This document shows positions 35,610 through 44,520 of a DNA stretch of 64,000 bases, in pieces (position 1 is the first letter of the stretch; each line of letters starts with the position of its first letter). Origin of the DNA: Nostoc sp. WHI (GTDB taxonomy: Bacteria; Cyanobacteriota; Cyanobacteriia; Cyanobacteriales; Nostocaceae); NCBI RefSeq assembly GCF_015714725.1, contig NZ_WBKM01000374.1, positions 1 through 64,000 of the forward strand, read 5' to 3'. The notes beneath the pieces were generated by a model. The model worked only from the letters and a program-made list of their open reading frames with translations, searched no databases and was not told the DNA's origin. The translations under genes were made by a program, and so were the position numbers.

Positions 35610-38600
35610 TTAATTTGGCTTACCCGTAATCGTAAATGCTGCCCAGTAGTAAGGATGACTATAAAGATTTTTATCTGATGCCATCTTACTATTCCTATAT
35701 AATTGTGTTGCTAAATAAGCTTTAATTCGTAACTCCTCAGGATGGAGATTATTTAGTAAATCTTCATACCATTTTGTCAATTCTCCAGCAGTTAGTTCTT
35801 TTAGCCATAGTGTTGCTTCAGCTAAGGCAATAACTGCTGATTTATTGGGTTGTAATCGTCGGTAAAACTCTATCATCACCAAGGCACTAGCCGAAGATTC
35901 TACACTCCAAAAAGTACTCACCACATGAGGAACACCCTGACTCAAAAAACCATTGACTAAACTCACATATTCGGTGCTGATAGTGTAGTTGCTAGTACTT
36001 AAATTTTCACAAGCAGAGAGAGTAACGAGATTGTAACTTGCTAAATTTTGTTGACAGATTTCTTCTAGAGTTACTTTGTCTGCACCTGCTAATGCTAACT
36101 CTGACTTTTTAGGTTCACCCAAGTTATTAATCGTATGACCAGTAAAATGAAAGATGTTGTAATTATCAAATAAAGCATTTTCTACAAGATTTTTTGTAGC
36201 TTGCGATCCTTGAATTCGCTGTATATTACCGAACATTTGGCTGACAATTTCAGACTCAAGTTTGGCAAATTTCAGTGCAGGATAACTTGCACTTTCGGGA
36301 TATTCAACACTGAGTACTGACTGATTTTGCCATTGCCAAATATCTTCAGTTTTTATTGATAAACCTACTTGAACACTAGGCAAATAGATTGCGGTGAAAT
36401 TTGACTCTACATTTGGCAACTCTTCTTGAGATGGAGAAGAAAGATGGAAAAGGGCATGAAGAGGCAATCTGGATAAATCGCGGTGAGGAATTAAAATCAG
36501 TTGAGTGATCCCTTCAAGTTCTTGTGCAATTGTAGAAATATTCAGGATTTCATACAGTTGCAACAATTTTTGCTCCATATCAACTCGCCAAGAATGCTGG
36601 CTTTTACTTTCTTTATCTCTGCTACGATATTCTTGGTATTGTTGATGCCAATCTTCTAGCCAATTTTCAAATTCAATTAGGCGTTGCACCGCTTCGGGTA
36701 AAGGCAATTCATTTAGACGGATGGCATCTTCTCCTAAAGGTATTACCCCCGTATCTTGCATGGGTGTAAAGAGCAGAATCGGTGATGGCGCTTGGTCTTT
36801 GAGGATGAAGGTGTGTAGGGCAACTGGACTAATATGCCAATAAATAATTGCTGTTGTGGGATTAAATAGTTGTTGAATTGCGTGATAATAAGGTGAGTAA
36901 ATATGATCATTCCAGCCATGAAGCAGCCAGTTTAAACAAGCATTTTTACCTTGTTCGGCAATTTCCCAAGCTTCCACCAAATCACCGGACTCTACAGCTA
37001 AATCAACTGCTAATTGAGCAAAACCGGCAAATTTTAGAGCTAGCTGTTTTTTACTTTCGTCAGAGCGAGTTTCTTCATTTAGTAATTGTTGCAATAAGTC
37101 TGTGCCGCGTTGCTGCAATTCTTGAACTTGGGTTGTTTGTCCCAAACCCATCAGCACTTTGCTCAGAGATTGCAAAACCTCTAGGTGGAATTGGGGAAAA
37201 TATTCTAGTGTGAGGGTTAAAAGTGCTTGATGGTACTCAGATGCAGCTTTGCGCCAGTAATCGCGGGAGTTAGGATGTTTCTTACCTCGCTCGTAGTAAG
37301 TATTAGCGATCGCTAAATGCAATCTACCCCAACCTTCTGGGTGAGTATCTGTCCGCAGATGCTTTAACCCTTCTTCGTAGCTGGCTAATTTTCCTTCGTA
37401 GCCGCTCTGTTGTAAGGCGGGATTTGTCGCTGTTATACTACTCGACATCAGCAATGCGTCAGCATCCACTAAATTACCGATCGCAGTTCCCCTACCAATC
37501 CAAGCTTCCCAATAATCTTGTTTAATTTGCAAAGCGTTGTCATAACAAGCGATCGCTTCCACAAATTCTTCTAAATAAAACAGTGCTAACGCCTGATTAT
37601 ACCAAGCTAAGTGAAAGTCGGGTTTAATGGCGATCGCTTGCTGATAGGAGGCGATCGCTTCAGTGCGGCGTCCTAAGTTGTCTAAGGCTATACCCCGGTT
37701 GTACCAAGCTAAGTAGAAGTCCGCTTGAACTGAAAGGGCTTTGTCCCAGGAAGCGATCGCTTCTGACCACTTTCCTAAATTAAACAGCACTACACCCCTA
37801 TCTATCCAAACCTCGTGATACTCTGGGTCAATTTCTATAGCTCTGTCGTAAGATATAATCGCCTCGGCAAATTGTTCACCTACAGCTAGGGCTATGCCTC
37901 GGTGATACCAGTTTTCCTGGTCTTCTGGTTCCAAATGCAGCGCTTGGTCATAACTAGAAATAGCTTCGGGTAGCCAGCCTAACTTTAGCAGCGCCAAACC
38001 CCGGCTAGACCAAGCTTCCTGATAATCTGGTTTAATTTCAATAGCTTTATCAAAAGATGCGATCGCTTCTTCAAAGTATCCTAATTCTCCGAGAGTTCCA
38101 CCTCGGTTGTACCAAGCTTTGTAGTAGTCGGGTTTGAGTTGTGTGGCGGTTTCGTAAGCTGCGATCGCTTCATCAAAACGTTCTAAATGAAACAGCGTCA
38201 AACCTCGATTAAACCAATATTCTGAGAATTGGGGTTGCAATTCAATCGCTTGAGCATAAGATGCGATCGCGCCTAACAAATCACCCGTTTTCGCTTGGCT
38301 TAGACCTTTATAAAACCACCCTTGAGCCTGGGTAATCGGATTATCGCCATGCCGCTCAATAATACCTGGAGAATTGTTGCCTTGAACTGCCAAGTTAGAA
38401 GCAAGTTGCTGGACTAAATTGGTACTTTGATCCAACCTTACCCACAACTTATCTAGGGTATAAGCTACATTCGGCTCTAAATTCGTTAAAGTATTATCCC
38501 AGGTTTCCTCTGAAGAAGAGGTTGTTAATTCAGTTCTTTGTCTAGTAAAAAGGAGATTTGCTGGTGTTTTAGTTGGAGTAACTTCCTCTTCATCGTCAAA

Positions 38601-39476
38601 CCTCAGTTGGGTTAATGAGGTGATTGAATCTTTCTCTGCCGGGAGAGGGACATTTTCAGGTATTGTGCTTTGAGTGTCTTTCCTTTCATATTCCAATACC
38701 AGTTCCTCTAAGTTCTCGGTCAATCTTTCTTCAAAAGAGGTATTTTGGGGAATTGGCGTGATTGGTTCAACATCTTGCACATCATATTCATACTCCCATA
38801 ACTGTTCACCTAAGCTGCGGATTAGCTCTTGCCCAGGCGAAATAGGGAGAATTTCTGCATCGGTTGTGGTTTCTACAACATCAGGCTCGTCATACTCCCA
38901 TAACTGTTCACCCAAATTGCGGATCAGTTCTTGTCCAGGAGTGGTTTCTATGACATGAGGCTCATCATACTCCCATAACTGTTCGCCTAAATTGCGGCTC
39001 AATTCTTCTTGCCCAGGAGTGGTTTCTGTGCCATCTTGCGCCTGATTCTCCTCAGACTGAATCTGTGTAGGTAAGTTTTGCATCAGCCGGAGGCCAATGT
39101 TATGTGCAATGTCTCCAATTCTGCCGACACCAAGTTCCCCCAATTGCACCATCTGCGTTGCTAACAGAGGATTCGGTGTGGGTGAAGCTAGCAAGCGATC
39201 GCCAAATATCACCAACCAATCTATCCAGCGTTCAGCCGGAATCCGATTTTCGATCCGTTGCAGATACCTCAATGCCCACTGTCGTCCTCGTGCTTGATGC
39301 ACGCCTTCTAACAATTGAATAAACAATTGTTCCAGATCCGCATTGGTTAGTTCTGGTAGTACCTCTACCAGATTGCGTCCTCTCGCACCCTTGAGAGAAC
39401 TAGTCTGCTTACTTTCAATGAGGCGCTTTAAAAACCTTTTAAGCGACTGCGATATGCGCCTGAGCATCTGCCACAC
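35610..39476 (-). CDS. TPR-CHAT caspase-like protein with shared N-terminal domain
   Basis: 1288 residues. Residues about 45-145 form a domain shared with the next gene (IPAERWIDWLVIFGDRLLAS, MVQLGELGVGRIGD). Residues about 150-260 repeat LGEQLWEYDEPDVVETT three times. Nine 34-residue TPRs follow (about 385-700), then a helical region and a C-terminal CHAT protease domain (about 1000-1288) with the catalytic His1114 in FHFTGH and Cys1156 in TLSACEN. CHAT proteins are caspase-fold cysteine proteases of bacterial conflict and cell-death systems. No signal peptide is seen. The gene is 190 bp downstream of its N-domain paralogue. Confidence 0.92.
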   Translation of the reverse strand: MWQMLRRISQSLKRFLKRLIESKQTSSLKGARGRNLVEVLPELTNADLEQLFIQLLEGVHQARGRQWALRYLQRIENRIPAERWIDWLVIFGDRLLASPTPNPLLATQMVQLGELGVGRIGDIAHNIGLRLMQNLPTQIQSEENQAQDGTETTPGQEELSRNLGEQLWEYDEPHVIETTPGQELIRNLGEQLWEYDEPDVVETTTDAEILPISPGQELIRSLGEQLWEYEYDVQDVEPITPIPQNTSFEERLTENLEELVLEYERKDTQSTIPENVPLPAEKDSITSLTQLRFDDEEEVTPTKTPANLLFTRQRTELTTSSSEETWDNTLTNLEPNVAYTLDKLWVRLDQSTNLVQQLASNLAVQGNNSPGIIERHGDNPITQAQGWFYKGLSQAKTGDLLGAIASYAQAIELQPQFSEYWFNRGLTLFHLERFDEAIAAYETATQLKPDYYKAWYNRGGTLGELGYFEEAIASFDKAIEIKPDYQEAWSSRGLALLKLGWLPEAISSYDQALHLEPEDQENWYHRGIALAVGEQFAEAIISYDRAIEIDPEYHEVWIDRGVVLFNLGKWSEAIASWDKALSVQADFYLAWYNRGIALDNLGRRTEAIASYQQAIAIKPDFHLAWYNQALALFYLEEFVEAIACYDNALQIKQDYWEAWIGRGTAIGNLVDADALLMSSSITATNPALQQSGYEGKLASYEEGLKHLRTDTHPEGWGRLHLAIANTYYERGKKHPNSRDYWRKAASEYHQALLTLTLEYFPQFHLEVLQSLSKVLMGLGQTTQVQELQQRGTDLLQQLLNEETRSDESKKQLALKFAGFAQLAVDLAVESGDLVEAWEIAEQGKNACLNWLLHGWNDHIYSPYYHAIQQLFNPTTAIIYWHISPVALHTFILKDQAPSPILLFTPMQDTGVIPLGEDAIRLNELPLPEAVQRLIEFENWLEDWHQQYQEYRSRDKESKSQHSWRVDMEQKLLQLYEILNISTIAQELEGITQLILIPHRDLSRLPLHALFHLSSPSQEELPNVESNFTAIYLPSVQVGLSIKTEDIWQWQNQSVLSVEYPESASYPALKFAKLESEIVSQMFGNIQRIQGSQATKNLVENALFDNYNIFHFTGHTINNLGEPKKSELALAGADKVTLEEICQQNLASYNLVTLSACENLSTSNYTISTEYVSLVNGFLSQGVPHVVSTFWSVESSASALVMIEFYRRLQPNKSAVIALAEATLWLKELTAGELTKWYEDLLNNLHPEELRIKAYLATQLYRNSKMASDKNLYSHPYYWAAFTITGKPN

Positions 39477-39666
39477 TCTTGGATTCTGTTTTTCTAGATT
39501 GTAGCCATCGTTGTGTTCAAAAAATCAGCAATTACTTAAAAACCAATTTAGATCCAGCCATCGCTTCCGTAGCACATTAGCAAAAAATATACAAAACTTC
39601 AAGAGCATAGCATTACAACGTTACAATTCCCAGATTCAACTCTTGAATTTTCACTCTGCGAAGCAG

Positions 39667-40365
39667 TTAATTTTCTGTTTGCTCTGTAGTCGGTTGACCA
39701 GCAGGATATAGTTGACTAATCAATTCCTGTACAAGCACTTGTGGATCATCTGTTTCAACTGCAAGCTGTTGAGCAATCTGCTTGCGTAAGTTTTCATCCT
39801 CCTGCAACATCACAAACAACTCTTCTAGGGTGACAGTTTGGTATTCTCCCTCCGGGAGATTCTCTGGTGCATCTGCTGACTCTGATACTAGGGCGGTTGG
39901 CTCAAGGGGCAAAGTTGTATTGACAACATCTGGCCCTTCATATTCCCAAATTGGTTCGCCTTGATTGCGTGTCAACAACTGCATCCCGATACTATAGGCA
40001 ACATCTCCGACTTCTCCAATGCCCAACTCACCCAGTTGCACCAACCGCGCAGCTATTTCATTATTGGGTGTAGCTGATGCGAGCAATCTGTCGCCAAAGC
40101 GCCCTAACCACTCAACCCAGCGTTCAGTTGGGATGCGATGTTCAACGTTATGCAGCCACTTCCGTGCCCATGCTTCCCCTCGTGCTTGATGTACTCCTTG
40201 CAACAGTTCGTTGAAGAGAAATTCCAGATCCGTATCGCTTAAGGGGGGTGCTGGTTCTTTTTGCACATTCCCCCTAGATTTTGAAGCAGTCTGTTTTCCA
40301 CCAAACAAGCTCCCAAAGAGCTTTTTGAGCCATTTAAATAGCCGCTTGAGCATCTGCTGCACCAT
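39667..40365 (-). CDS. Stand-alone homologue of the CHAT protein's N-terminal domain
   Basis: 232 residues. A basic-hydrophobic start (MLKRLFKWLKKLFGSLFGG) could be an amphipathic membrane-binding helix. Then LFNELLQGVHQARGEAWARK and IPTERWVEWLGRFGDRLLAS correspond closely to residues about 45-145 of the CHAT protein. It has one copy of the WEYEGPDVV motif, which is repeated three times in the neighbour. The C-terminal part (about 180-232) is an acidic helical tail. It has no catalytic domain, so an adaptor or inhibitor for the CHAT protein is plausible. ATG 40365 or 40353 may start it. It precedes the CHAT gene and reads the same way. Confidence 0.85.
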   Translation of the reverse strand: MVQQMLKRLFKWLKKLFGSLFGGKQTASKSRGNVQKEPAPPLSDTDLEFLFNELLQGVHQARGEAWARKWLHNVEHRIPTERWVEWLGRFGDRLLASATPNNEIAARLVQLGELGIGEVGDVAYSIGMQLLTRNQGEPIWEYEGPDVVNTTLPLEPTALVSESADAPENLPEGEYQTVTLEELFVMLQEDENLRKQIAQQLAVETDDPQVLVQELISQLYPAGQPTTEQTEN

Positions 40366-40476
40366 CGAATATTGCTTATCCTAAGATTGTAGCGATGCAC
40401 TGGACTATAGCGTTAGTTCAGTCATTGACACTCTCCACCTTAGGAGTACCTTGAAGGTGAGGATTCTACATTCATC

Positions 40477-41655
40477 CTAGTTACTTGCTCGTGCCTTGGT
40501 TCCCCCAAGTAGAGTAGAGGTCGCTAGTCCTGTAGCGTTACTTCCGGTCTGCCCGACCGTAGCTTTTGCAAGACTTAGAATATTAAGTGCTGCGTTTATA
40601 TCCCTCTGCAAAATACAACCGCATTTACAAGCATGGATGCGAACTGACAAAGATTTTTTAACAATCACACCACAACTGCTGCATTTTTGGCTTGTATATT
40701 GCGGAGGAACAGCGACTACAACAGTTCCAAACTTAGTCGCAAAATATTCTAACCATTGACGGAACAAAGTCCAGCCAACATCATTAATTGATTTTGCAAG
40801 ACAGTGATTTTTTACCAACCCAAAAACATTTAAGTTTTCATAGGCCACTAAGGCGTTAACCTTGCATACGCAGCGTCCCAGTCTCTTGGAATGCTCATTA
40901 CGTTGCCTACTTATTCTTAAGTGTTTTCGAGCATATCTCACTCTTGCTTTGCGCCTTTGGTTTTTGCCTTTTTCTTTTTTATAAATCTGACGTTGAGCCT
41001 GTTTAACTGACTTTTCAGCTTTTCTCAAAAATCTTGGATTTGGTTCATGATGTCCGTTGGAATCTGAGTAAAAATACTCTAACCCGACATCTAAACCAAT
41101 TTCACCATCACCTGTTCTTGGCTCAAGAGTCGCTTCTATATCTAAGCAGAATTGGACGTAAAAGCCGTCAGCACGTTTAACAATTCTGACTCGCTTAATG
41201 GACTTAATTGGATATGCGTGAATATCCCACTTCCCAAACAATTTGAGTTCACCAACACCTTTCTTATCAGTAAAGGTAATTCGTCTTTTAGTCTGATGTA
41301 AAGACCATCCACAGGTCTTGTACTCAACTGAACGGTTATCATGCTGGAACCTCGGATAACCTTTTTTGCCCACCTTGCCTTTTTTACAATTCTCGTAAAA
41401 GCAAGAGATCGCTGTCCATGCCCTTTCAGTTGCAGATTGACAAGCCATTGAGTTTAATTCTTCAACAAATGCAAACTCTTTACGCAGTGCTGTAGAGTAA
41501 TTGTTTAAAGCTATTTTATTAATTTTTGCTTCTCTATGTGCATCCATCCAATAGCGTATAGCCCTATTCCTGATGAACTGAGTTGTCTGAATAGCTTCCT
41601 CAATAGCCACTGTCTGCTTTTTATTGACTACTGCTTTATACTCTAATACTAACAC
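40477..41655 (-). CDS. tnpB: TnpB, RNA-guided nuclease/transposase accessory
   Basis: 392 residues from GTG 41655 with a near-perfect ribosome site aaggaggtg. RuvC-like catalytic acids are intact: Asp189 in GLDVGL, Glu273 in AYENLNV, Asp352 in RDINAALN. A zinc finger has Cys325, Cys328 (CSSC) and Cys343, Cys345 (CKC). The N-terminal OrfB_IS605 domain (about 1-170) is complete. TnpB cuts DNA guided by an omega RNA made from the 3' end and right end of the element, here below 40477. It appears functional. Confidence 0.93.
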   Translation of the reverse strand: MLVLEYKAVVNKKQTVAIEEAIQTTQFIRNRAIRYWMDAHREAKINKIALNNYSTALRKEFAFVEELNSMACQSATERAWTAISCFYENCKKGKVGKKGYPRFQHDNRSVEYKTCGWSLHQTKRRITFTDKKGVGELKLFGKWDIHAYPIKSIKRVRIVKRADGFYVQFCLDIEATLEPRTGDGEIGLDVGLEYFYSDSNGHHEPNPRFLRKAEKSVKQAQRQIYKKEKGKNQRRKARVRYARKHLRISRQRNEHSKRLGRCVCKVNALVAYENLNVFGLVKNHCLAKSINDVGWTLFRQWLEYFATKFGTVVVAVPPQYTSQKCSSCGVIVKKSLSVRIHACKCGCILQRDINAALNILSLAKATVGQTGSNATGLATSTLLGGTKARASN

Positions 41656-41684
41656 TGCGTTACCACCTCCTTATTTACTTTGCT

Positions 41685-41704
41685 ATACTCTAATTATAGA
41701 GTAT
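41685..41704. promoter_or_regulatory. Palindromic operator candidate between tnpB and the RHH-like gene
   Basis: atactcta-atta-tagagtat is a perfect 8-bp inverted repeat with a 4-bp spacer, lying between the two divergent starts. Further half-sites are at 41638-41645 (atactcta) and 41709-41716 (tggagtat, one mismatch). This is the spacing expected for a ribbon-helix-helix repressor. Confidence 0.6.
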
Positions 41705-41721
41705 CAATTGGAGTATATCAA

Positions 41722-41865
41722 GTGGCTAGACAAAGAAAAATGCAGTTTAATGTGACTGAAGATGAGTATCAAATTATCAAGGAATACTCGGAGAAAAAAC
41801 AACTATCTATGGCTGAAATCCTTAGAGATTATATTAAAACTCTGACGCTAACTTCTAAGAAATAG
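41722..41865 (+). CDS. Small ribbon-helix-helix-like regulator linked to tnpB
   Basis: 47 residues from GTG 41722 with ttggagtatatcaa upstream. The sequence begins ARQRKMQFNVTEDEYQIIKE and has a strand (KMQFNV) followed by two helices (TEDEYQIIKEYSEKK, SMAEILRDYIKTL), the layout of MetJ/Arc-type repressors. I recall similar small proteins beside orphan tnpB genes in cyanobacteria. It lies within the element ends and diverges from tnpB over a palindromic operator, so it may control TnpB or its guide RNA. No family name is certain. Confidence 0.7.
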   Translation: MARQRKMQFNVTEDEYQIIKEYSEKKQLSMAEILRDYIKTLTLTSKK

Positions 41866-42315
41866 CTCATTCCTCATACATCTGTTCTCTGTCTTACCTA
41901 CGGTAAAAATTGATTACAGATGTAATCATCAATCGTAACCTGCAATCCCCACCCTGTAGAAGGATGGGGTATTACGGTGTTCTGATAAAATGTATTTTTC
42001 CTCTAGGGCATTGGGGATTGAGCATTGGGCATGGGTTATTCTCCTTAAATTTGTCCTCCCAGTCCCAACTCTTTGTATAGAACAAATGTACTAAATGATA
42101 TGCTATAATTCGGATGCATTAGATAGTGAAATCATCTGATAAAATATGCTGTCGTTGCTTGCTTCTCTTAGTGCCAAAATTTACAGCATTGCTTTAGTGC
42201 AATTGGTATGGCAATATCGACAAACAAAGCAGGTACGAGAGATTAAAATAGTTGAATCCTAAACTCGACTTGGTGCTACTAATTAACTTTGAAAGGCATT
42301 GAAGTCTATATTTCC
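41866..42315. other. Intergenic region: IS left end, heptamer remnants, dnaX promoter
   Basis: Contains the IS left-end hairpin (41947-41969) and heptamer-like gcattgggcat near 42014-42035. A possible 38-codon frame at 42146-42262 lacks a ribosome site and is not called. The dnaX promoter probably lies here. Confidence 0.6.
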
Positions 42316-44388
42316 ATGTCTTACGAACCCCTGCACCACAAATATCGCCCTAAGAGTTTTGCTGAACTGGTAGGTCAAGAGGCGATCGCGACCACCCTCA
42401 CAAACGCGATCGGCACATCCAAAATCGCCCCCGCCTATTTATTCACTGGGCCTAGAGGTACGGGGAAAACTTCTAGCGCCCGGATTCTGGCTAAATCCCT
42501 CAATTGTCTCAAAAGTGACAAGCCCACTGCTGAACCCTGCGGTGTGTGTGTGGTTTGTCAGGGGATCACCAAAGGCTATACCTTAGACGTAATTGAAATT
42601 GATGCTGCTAGCAACACTGGTGTCGATAATATCCGCGAATTGATTGAAAAAGCTCAGTTTGCTCCTGTACAGTGTCGCTACAAAGTTTATGTCATTGATG
42701 AGTGCCACATGCTCAGTACCCAGGCATTCAATGCGCTACTGAAGACCCTAGAAGAACCACCGAGAAACGTGGTTTTTGTATTGGCGACAACAGACCCGCA
42801 ACGGGTGTTACCAACGATTATTTCGCGCTGTCAAAGGTTTGATTTTAGACGCATTCAGTTAGAAGCAATGGTCAGGCATTTGAGTGCGATCGCCTTTAAA
42901 GAAAACATTCATATTTCACCCGATGCTGTAACCCTGGTAGCCCAACTTTCTCAGGGAGGATTGCGGGATGCAGAAAGTTTACTTGACCAATTGAGTTTGT
43001 TAGCGGGTGAAGTGACACCAGAGCGAGTTTGGGATTTGGTTGGGACGGTGAGCGAACAGGATTTGCTGAAGCTCCTAAATGCGATCGCTCAAGATAGTCC
43101 AGAAGCCGTTCTAGACTGTACCCACAACATTCTAGATCGTGGTCGAGAACCGCTAACTCTTCTCCAAAATCTCGCCGGTTTTTACCGCGATTTACTCATT
43201 GCTAAAACCGCACCCAATCGCCACAATTTGGTTGCTTGTACTCAGCAAACCTGGACAGCGCTGGTTGAGTTTTCCCAATACTTAGATATAAGGGCAATTT
43301 TGGCAGGACAGCAACACCTGCGAACATCAGAAGTGCAAATAAAAAATACCACTCAGCCGCGTTTGTGGTTAGAAGTAACGTTACTAGGATTGTTACCTAG
43401 TGCGACGAATATTCAGCTACAAGCCCCAAGTATCGCGCCGCGAGTTAACACACTTGCTGTATCGCCAAGCTATTCCCCAGCAGTTGCCCAAAATCACGCA
43501 GTTTCTTCTGTACCTCTAGCTGATTCGCAAACAAACCATAATTCTGCATCTCCGAATCATCTAGCATCTGCCCAAAATCATCCCCTCACTTCATCTCCTC
43601 CAGTTGAACAGCAAACAAATAACAATTCGGCTGCTAACTCAGTTTCACCACCAACGCCAGAACCTGTATCTGTATCTGTGCCACCTGCGAACGTTGAACC
43701 GATAACTTCAGAAGTTGTTGGCGAGGCACAATATGACTTAACTCAGGTTTGGCAACAGGTGCTTGCTAACCTCCAGCCAAAATCAACGCAAGAAATGCTG
43801 CGTCAAATGAGCCATGTCATAGAGTTCGACGGTGTTGTGGCTCGAATTGCTATCAAACAGGCATGGTATGACAAGGGAAAATCTTATCTACCGATGATTA
43901 GGGCAGCTTTCCAGCAGACTTTCCAGCGTGAAATCCAGATAAATATAGAAAAAGGAACTTCTTCAAACTCTACCTCAGCCAAAAAAAATCCTCCCCCAAA
44001 AGACTCTAGTCGCGTTCAGCAGCCACCAACTCCCAATTACAACCAGCAAATTCCGCCTCCAGCGCCAGTACCACAGCCAGCAACTCCACCACCAGCAGCG
44101 ACACCAGCACCAGCACAAACTGAGTCGGCTGCAAGGAACGGAAATGGGCTGAATGGAAATAGGGCAAATGGAAATGGGCTGAATGGAAATGGGGGGCAAA
44201 CTTTGCCTCCACCGCCAAAGCTAACACCCGCAACTGATTGGGAAGTTGACGAAGTAGCGATCGCAGCTCATCGTCTAGCAGAATTTTTCAACGGACAAAT
44301 TATCCGCTTTGCAGATGATTCCACAGAATTATCCGACTCTATGACCACACCTGATTGGGTAGAAGAATCAGAAGTAGATGATGAATAA
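42316..44388 (+). CDS. dnaX: DNA polymerase III tau (gamma/tau) subunit
   Basis: 690 residues from ATG 42316 (MSYEPLHHKYRPKSFAELVG), the usual cyanobacterial start; a TTG frame nine codons upstream is unlikely. Walker A is GPRGTGKTS; a zinc module (CLKSDKPTAEPCGVCVVC) and DECHMLS follow. No intein interrupts the P-loop, unlike in some cyanobacteria. After the clamp-loader domains (about 1-370) a long Pro/Gln/Asn-rich tail is present. An A8 run at 43981-43988 is followed by a TAG in the -1 frame at 44007, so a shorter gamma-like product of about 564 residues is possible. Confidence 0.93.
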   Translation: MSYEPLHHKYRPKSFAELVGQEAIATTLTNAIGTSKIAPAYLFTGPRGTGKTSSARILAKSLNCLKSDKPTAEPCGVCVVCQGITKGYTLDVIEIDAASNTGVDNIRELIEKAQFAPVQCRYKVYVIDECHMLSTQAFNALLKTLEEPPRNVVFVLATTDPQRVLPTIISRCQRFDFRRIQLEAMVRHLSAIAFKENIHISPDAVTLVAQLSQGGLRDAESLLDQLSLLAGEVTPERVWDLVGTVSEQDLLKLLNAIAQDSPEAVLDCTHNILDRGREPLTLLQNLAGFYRDLLIAKTAPNRHNLVACTQQTWTALVEFSQYLDIRAILAGQQHLRTSEVQIKNTTQPRLWLEVTLLGLLPSATNIQLQAPSIAPRVNTLAVSPSYSPAVAQNHAVSSVPLADSQTNHNSASPNHLASAQNHPLTSSPPVEQQTNNNSAANSVSPPTPEPVSVSVPPANVEPITSEVVGEAQYDLTQVWQQVLANLQPKSTQEMLRQMSHVIEFDGVVARIAIKQAWYDKGKSYLPMIRAAFQQTFQREIQINIEKGTSSNSTSAKKNPPPKDSSRVQQPPTPNYNQQIPPPAPVPQPATPPPAATPAPAQTESAARNGNGLNGNRANGNGLNGNGGQTLPPPPKLTPATDWEVDEVAIAAHRLAEFFNGQIIRFADDSTELSDSMTTPDWVEESEVDDE
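43981..43988 (+). other. dnaX: A8 slippery run in dnaX with -1-frame stop
   Basis: Eight A bases in GCC-AAA-AAA-AAT. A -1 shift (or one inserted A) gives K-S-S-P-K-R-L then TAG at 44007-44009. In E. coli and Thermus dnaX, A-rich runs make the gamma form by frameshift or transcript slippage; whether this one is used is unknown. Confidence 0.55.
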
Positions 44389-44392
44389 AAAA

Positions 44393-44445
44393 TTGGGCAT
44401 TGGGCATTGGGCATTGGGCATTGGGCATTGGGCATTGGGCATTGG
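44393..44445. repeat. Heptamer short tandem repeat TTGGGCA x7
   Basis: Seven complete copies and a partial one between the convergent dnaX and mgdA genes. A second heptamer type, ccccatg, follows at about 44495-44515. Such STRRs are common in heterocystous cyanobacteria. Remnants are near 42014 and 46279. Confidence 0.9.
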
Positions 44446-44520
44446 AAAAACCCTGAGAAAGTTCTCCCCTACTCCTCTAATCTTGTAGTCCATCATGCCC
44501 CATGCCCCATGCCCCATGCC

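Larger units (their letters stand above)
40425..41985 (-). mobile_element. IS200/IS605-type element with tnpB and divergent RHH-like gene
   Basis: Left-end hairpin ccccaccctgtagaaggatg+ggg is at 41947-41969. The right end near 40425-40470 reads on the minus strand gaatcctcaccttcaaggt, then a hairpin and ...gagtgtcaa, similar to known IS605 right ends that terminate in TCAA. There is no tnpA, so it would need one in trans. The RHH-like gene lies inside these ends. The exact ends are inferred and should be compared with other copies. Confidence 0.7.

Noticed and set aside
42146-42262. 38-codon ORF before dnaX
   Set aside because: No ribosome site, no recognised family; may be chance.
42400-42500. 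Intein in the dnaX P-loop
   Set aside because: The motif GPRGTGKTSSARIL is continuous, so no intein is inserted.
43975-44233. Minus-strand ORFs opposite the dnaX tail
   Set aside because: Shadows of the Pro/Gln/Asn-rich tail; low-complexity.
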